Under the pieces are notes generated by a model. The model had not been told where the DNA came from and ran no database searches. It was given only the letters and a program-made list of their open reading frames with translations. Shown one piece after another: positions 59,883 to 64,000 of a DNA stretch of 64,000 nucleotides. Source of the DNA: Entrophospora sp. SA101 (lineage: Eukaryota; Glomeromycota; Glomeromycetes; Entrophosporales; Entrophosporaceae); contig CAUDNR010000424.1 of assembly GCA_958430865.1 (NCBI GenBank), positions 31,079 through 95,078 of the forward strand, read 5' to 3'. Numbering within the stretch: the stretch's first letter is position 1; each line of letters starts with the position of its first letter. Both the position numbers and the translations under genes were made by a program.

Positions 59883-61180
59883 TGTCTAATAGTTTTTCAT
59901 CCTTGACAACTTCTTTAATCCTGACGATGATAATGATAAAATTACTGCCATTTAAACATATCAGGAAATTTGTAAATGGTTTAACCGATCTATAAATGAA
60001 TCAGACTTTTATGACATGGAGATAAAAGTTGGGGCAGACCATAATGTTAAAATTTTAAAGCTCATTCAAAGCATTTTAAAAGTTGGGTCACTCAAAACTG
60101 CTCTATCAAATAATTGGGTAAACAGATCTGAAGATGGCACTAAGTTATTTTAGTTATTTTAATGTAAGTTGAATTTTTGATTTTTTTAACAAATGATTTA
60201 TTTATCAATTTAAATAATAAGAATCTAAATCCTGACGAGATTGATGAACTTCTTGTGGCATGCAATGGCTAGATTTAATTATTTGTTTGATGATTTACAA
60301 AATCATTTAATAAAAGCTGGGTCCAGCAGAATTTAAATTACCTTTATCAATTTTCATCAAGACATGAATCATTTAGCATACTTAAAGATTACTTTGAAAA
60401 CTTGATTACAAGAGATCTGGGATCATTCTTGGGATTTCAATGATATTGAAAGACCATACTTGTTTATCTAATTTTTAAAAATAGATTAGGTTTAGATATT
60501 TGTGATTGCATTATTCAATGGAGAATTGAACAAATTGAAAATTTAGAAGATGATGCTTCAAAGCGTGGAATGAAGATGATTTCAGAGAATTAAAGAAGGA
60601 GTTATTCCTTTGATTAGATTTCAATGAGGATTAGTGAGAAGATTATGTCCATATCAAAAACCTTTTTTCAAGGTTATTATTATTTGATCCCTGATAAATA
60701 ATCAACTTCAAATTTGTTGCCGTCAAGCAATTCAATAATTATCAATCAAAAGGACAATATGCCCTTTTCAAGTTGGATTAATTGAAAAAGACCACCCATA
60801 TAATTCAGTTAAATATGTTAAATGTAAATTTAAACATTTATATCATACCGTAGTAGAGATGGTTTAAATCCAAATACATTTCATCAAAAATGTGATGATA
60901 TCAAAAAAAACTCTTGTAGTGGCAAAATACAAGATTCAGATCAATTAATAGTGGGTTATAATTCACTTGATTGGAATGATTATAGTGGAAATTTCAGTGT
61001 ATATAAAAATCTGGCAGAAAGCTTAATATAAACAATAAAAACTGCATGGTTAGCTATGTTACTAATGGTGTAGTTCTTACTATTTATAAAAATATCAATA
61101 TAGTACATGGCAGTGTACTTGATGAATTAAAAGCCAAACAAAGAGATTATTTTAAAATTTATAAAGTGAAATTAAATACT
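59883..61180 (+). pseudogene. BTB-BACK-TLDc protein pseudogene
   Basis: After a decayed start, blocks appear in order. The BTB part reads FYDMEIKVGADHNVKILK (60009) and TALSNNWVNRSEDGTKLF; LNPDEIDELL (60230) and LFDDLQNHLIKAGSS follow. BACK-like text with GVIPLIRFQ is at 60600. The TLDc part reads NPNTFHQKCDDIKKTLVVAK, QLIVGYNSLDWNDYSGNFSV (about 60940-61000) and NCMVSYVTNGVV. Many stops and shifts interrupt it, and one intron border may survive at 60162-60220. Intact members of this expanded family are thought to be cullin-3 adaptors. This copy cannot be functional. Confidence 0.75.
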
Positions 61181-62158
61181 GATATTAAAATAAAGATTAT
61201 ATATTATTAACCGTCTATTTGGTAATCACGAGAACAAATTTAACTACGTTCTTGATGAAGATGATTTGGTAGCTAGTGGCATACTTGGGATGACTTTTGA
61301 TGGAATTAAAAAATTGAATGAATGTGATAGAGGTATCTAAAGATTACTTGTGGCAGATAAAATAAAAATAAAAATATCCATTTGGTTTTATTTATATTTA
61401 GCAATTTGTAAAAGGTATGCAAAAATTTAAATGTAATAGCTTGGATTAACAAGAAACTCTATCATAAAACGAGTGTAGATTATGTGGATCATGTTGTCAA
61501 AGTCCTAACTAAATAAAACTCAATGTTGTCTGTTCTGAAGATGGAAATGTCTTTCAATATTTTGATTTTGATTTTGATTTATTTTAAAAAGTTGAATGGC
61601 ACTAAAAAAATTCCAATGTTTTCTTTTTATCACTTCCAATATTGGCCACCTACTCCTGTAAGACCTCAAGCATCAAGAATATCGTTACTTTTGCCAAAAT
61701 TTTTTATCAATTCTATTTTTATAATTCAAAAATTAAAAATTATCATTATCATTGTTTTTCTTTAAATCAAATATGTAATAAAAGAGAAATAATAAAAATT
61801 GTTTTATTTTATTGATGGAAAAGAGAAATAAAAATAAAATAAAAAAGATAAAATAAAAAATGTAAAAAATTATGCAAAGTTAACATATATATTTATATAT
61901 ATATTATTATGCCCCATATATAATATTTGAGTTGTATGTGTTGATTGATTGATTTACGTAAATGTATAATGTATTAAAAAAAATTAATCAATGAATGAAT
62001 TGATAAATAATAATAAAATAATGAATCATGAGTGTATTTTAAAAAAATTGGAAAGAAAAAAATTTTTTGATAAAATCAATCATAAAAAAAAAAAGATAAA
62101 AAATATTTATATAATATTATATATATATATATGTTCATTTTTTATTTGTTAATTTAAT
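61181..62158. other. Intergenic, one unassigned fragment
   Basis: Plus strand near 61210-61335 reads RLFGNHENKFNYVLDEDDLV and ASGILGMTFDGIKKLNECDR before a stop, an unrecognised remnant. The rest is the AT-rich 3' flank of the RNA-binding protein gene. Confidence 0.35.
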
Positions 62159-64000
62159 TTATCCAGAGTAAGCGTTTCCACTCGCAGGACCATGACTACC
62201 TACAGAAGGTGGATGACCGCCGCCAATAGAAGCGTGTGAATTAGGAGTACCAATTCCTGGAGCACCCGGAGCACCTGCACCAGAAGCATTGTTTGCTGCG
62301 TTGTAACCACCACCATAAGGATAAAATTGTTGTCCGTAATCATAACCAGCATTATTATAATAATTTTCCCAACCAGCTGTAGGATGTTGTTGTTGGCCAG
62401 CAACTACTGCTGCTGCAGCAGCTCCGTCGAGTGATGCTATAGATGGTGGCGGGGCTGACATACCAGGTGGAAGATCATATCCACTTTCAGTACCTGGAGT
62501 AGCATAAGGATGAGTGGTATGATTATAATAACCATATGGACTAATATTATAAGTACTTGGAACTCCATAAGTATGATAAGCTGTCGTGGTTTGATCTGGT
62601 GCTCTATCTTTTCCCCAAGAACACTAAGCAAAAATTTTTTTTTTAATAATAAAAGAAATTAGTTGATAATAAAAAACTTGATTCTTGAAACATTATGAAT
62701 TGTTATATTATTTAATTACTTTAATAGTTCGTCCGTTAATAACGGTATTTTGTAAATTCACAATCGCATTGGCAGCATTTTCATGAGTATCTAGTCTAAA
62801 AAAAATTTCAATGAATATAATTAGAATCATTAAAAAAAAATATTTACCTAATAATTATGGAGGATGAACATCAAGCGAAAAAAAAACAACTCACTTTACA
62901 AAAGCAAACCCACGTTCTACTTGCATGCGAACTTCAATGATGTAACCATAAGGTTGAAAATATGGTATAATATGCTCCTCTAAAATAAAAAAATCACCGA
63001 ATAATAAATAAAAGTAATGAATAAAATCCCTTTTCTTTAAATTTTAATTGGTGTCAGAAAGAAGTAAAAAATGAAATGAAATTTACGTGTGGTATAAGGA
63101 GGCAAGTTTCCTACATACACTGTACTATTGTATGGAGGAGTCTGTGTTACAACAATGTCATAAGATAATTGTGGTGTTTGTGTGTTTGAGCCTAATAAAT
63201 AAGAATGAAAAAAAACAAAACGGATATCAATTAATGAAAAAGATTAAAAAGCAAATTCCGCGATGTGCTACCTTGTCGTTCTGTTGTTACGGTTCCAGGA
63301 CCAGGTTGACCTTTTTGATTGGCCCAATTACAACGAATAGCACGGCTTCCAAGCCATTCACCTAAATACATGCATACATACATAATAAAAAAATAAAGGA
63401 GGGAAAATCAAATGTTTAACATTACCTTTCTATAACTTGTTTAAAAATCAGAAAAAATTATGCATGAGTAGTGATTATTCTAACAATATCTTTTTGATTC
63501 TCCAAACTCACCATTCATGGTTGCAATTGCTTGTTCAGCATCCTAAAAAAAAAAAAAATAGTGAGAATAAAATAAAAACAAGAAAAACGATCGGTGCAAT
63601 CCATAACTTACGGTTTTATCACGAAATGCTACAAATCCATAACCTCGAGACTTTCCAGAATTAACGTCCCACATAACACGTGCGTCACTAAATATAAACA
63701 TAAATAATTAACAAATAAATATTTTTAGAACAGTGAATCAAGTATTATCGACTTACGACATGCTTCCAAACGCATTAAATGCTTTGGCTAGTACTTCATC
63801 ATTAACCTCGGGACTTAAATCACCAACGAAAATATGGTAATGATCTTTTAATTGTGAAAAAATAAAATAAATAACAATTGAATAAAATTATAATTTCATG
63901 ATTATTATTATTTATTCAATTATAAAACTTACTAGATGTATCTTCTTTATGGCCCTGTTGACCTTGAAAAGCCCAATTAACTTTAATTTCCTATATAAAT
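62159..64000 (-). CDS. PUB1: RNA-binding protein, TIA-1/Pub1-like (5' end outside window)
   Basis: Partial. The minus strand enters at 64000 inside an exon reading EIKVNWAFQGQQGHKED. After short introns RRM2 follows: the RNP2-like HYHIFVGDLSPEVNDEVL, DARVMWDVNSGKSRGYGFVA (RNP1 at GKSRGYGF) and MNGEWLGSRAIRCNWANQKG. RRM3 reads NSTVYVGNLPPYTT, VERGFAFVKLDTHENAAN and VINGRTIKCSWGKDRAP. The C-terminus is Tyr/Gly/Ala/Pro-rich, a prion-like low-complexity tail ending NAYSG at 62159. TIA-1/Pub1 proteins bind U/AU-rich mRNA, regulate stability and translation, and collect in stress granules. RRM1 must lie beyond the window. The last exon starts near 62632 and at least seven exons are visible. Confidence 0.9.

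Noticed and set aside
62200..62631. Alternative minus-strand frames in the last exon of the Pub1-like gene
   Set aside because: Shadows produced by GC-richer low-complexity coding sequence; the frame continuing CSWGKDRAP to NAYSG is the real one.

Overview
The window is eukaryotic nuclear DNA, very AT-rich, with genes broken by short (about 50-100 b) GT-AG introns. The expanded families present (TKL-type kinases with a Cys-rich N-terminus, BTB-TLDc proteins, a lineage-expanded 'AEW...EYGAIE' family, hAT and pogo transposon remnants) and a fungal GDP-L-fucose synthase point to an arbuscular mycorrhizal fungus, most probably a Rhizophagus-like Glomeromycotina genome. The organism is an inference from gene families, not from a database match.

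Layout. (1) 1-5.4 kb: degenerate repeat-rich DNA with an unrecognised broken gene (minus), a dead DNA topoisomerase I copy (2.1-4.2 kb, plus) and kinase debris. (2) 5.5-15.3 kb: the gene-dense core, five intact multi-exon genes: an HbrB/Bit61 TORC2 subunit (minus), a METTL21-type methyltransferase (plus), GDP-L-fucose synthase (minus), TFIIE-alpha (plus; 9 exons, divergent from the fucose gene) and a Cue5-like CUE protein (minus). Exons summed to whole-codon ORFs in all five. (3) 15.3-30.7 kb: a graveyard of kinase fragments, a multi-exon pseudogene split by a hAT-type MITE, many small inverted-repeat elements, a pogo/Tigger-like element with a transposase remnant, and a hAT transposase tail. 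(4) 30.7-35.6 kb: a MARVEL-like four-helix membrane protein and an F-box/ankyrin protein. (5) 35.6-45.5 kb: mostly non-coding repeats and MITEs, a 10-N assembly gap, and a frameshifted coiled-coil gene. (6) 45.5-49.5 kb: an intact kinase-fold gene that has lost its catalytic residues, and a small Ecl1-type zinc protein. (7) 49.5-61.8 kb: microsatellites, a second copy of the dead topoisomerase repeat, hAT N-terminal remnants and a dead BTB-BACK-TLDc gene. (8) 62.2-64.0 kb: the 3' part of a TIA-1/Pub1-type RNA-binding protein gene, running off the window.

The intact genes are unrelated housekeeping functions (TOR signalling, transcription initiation, protein methylation, nucleotide-sugar synthesis, ubiquitin binding, RNA binding); no operon-like or cluster logic is visible. 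The more unusual content is the repeat biology: at least ten independent terminal-inverted-repeat elements, two with perfect 8-bp target duplications, and a topoisomerase-derived repeat whose two copies share the same disabling mutations. The most interesting intact gene is the pseudokinase at 45.6-47.0 kb. No CRISPR array, rRNA or convincing tRNA gene was seen.
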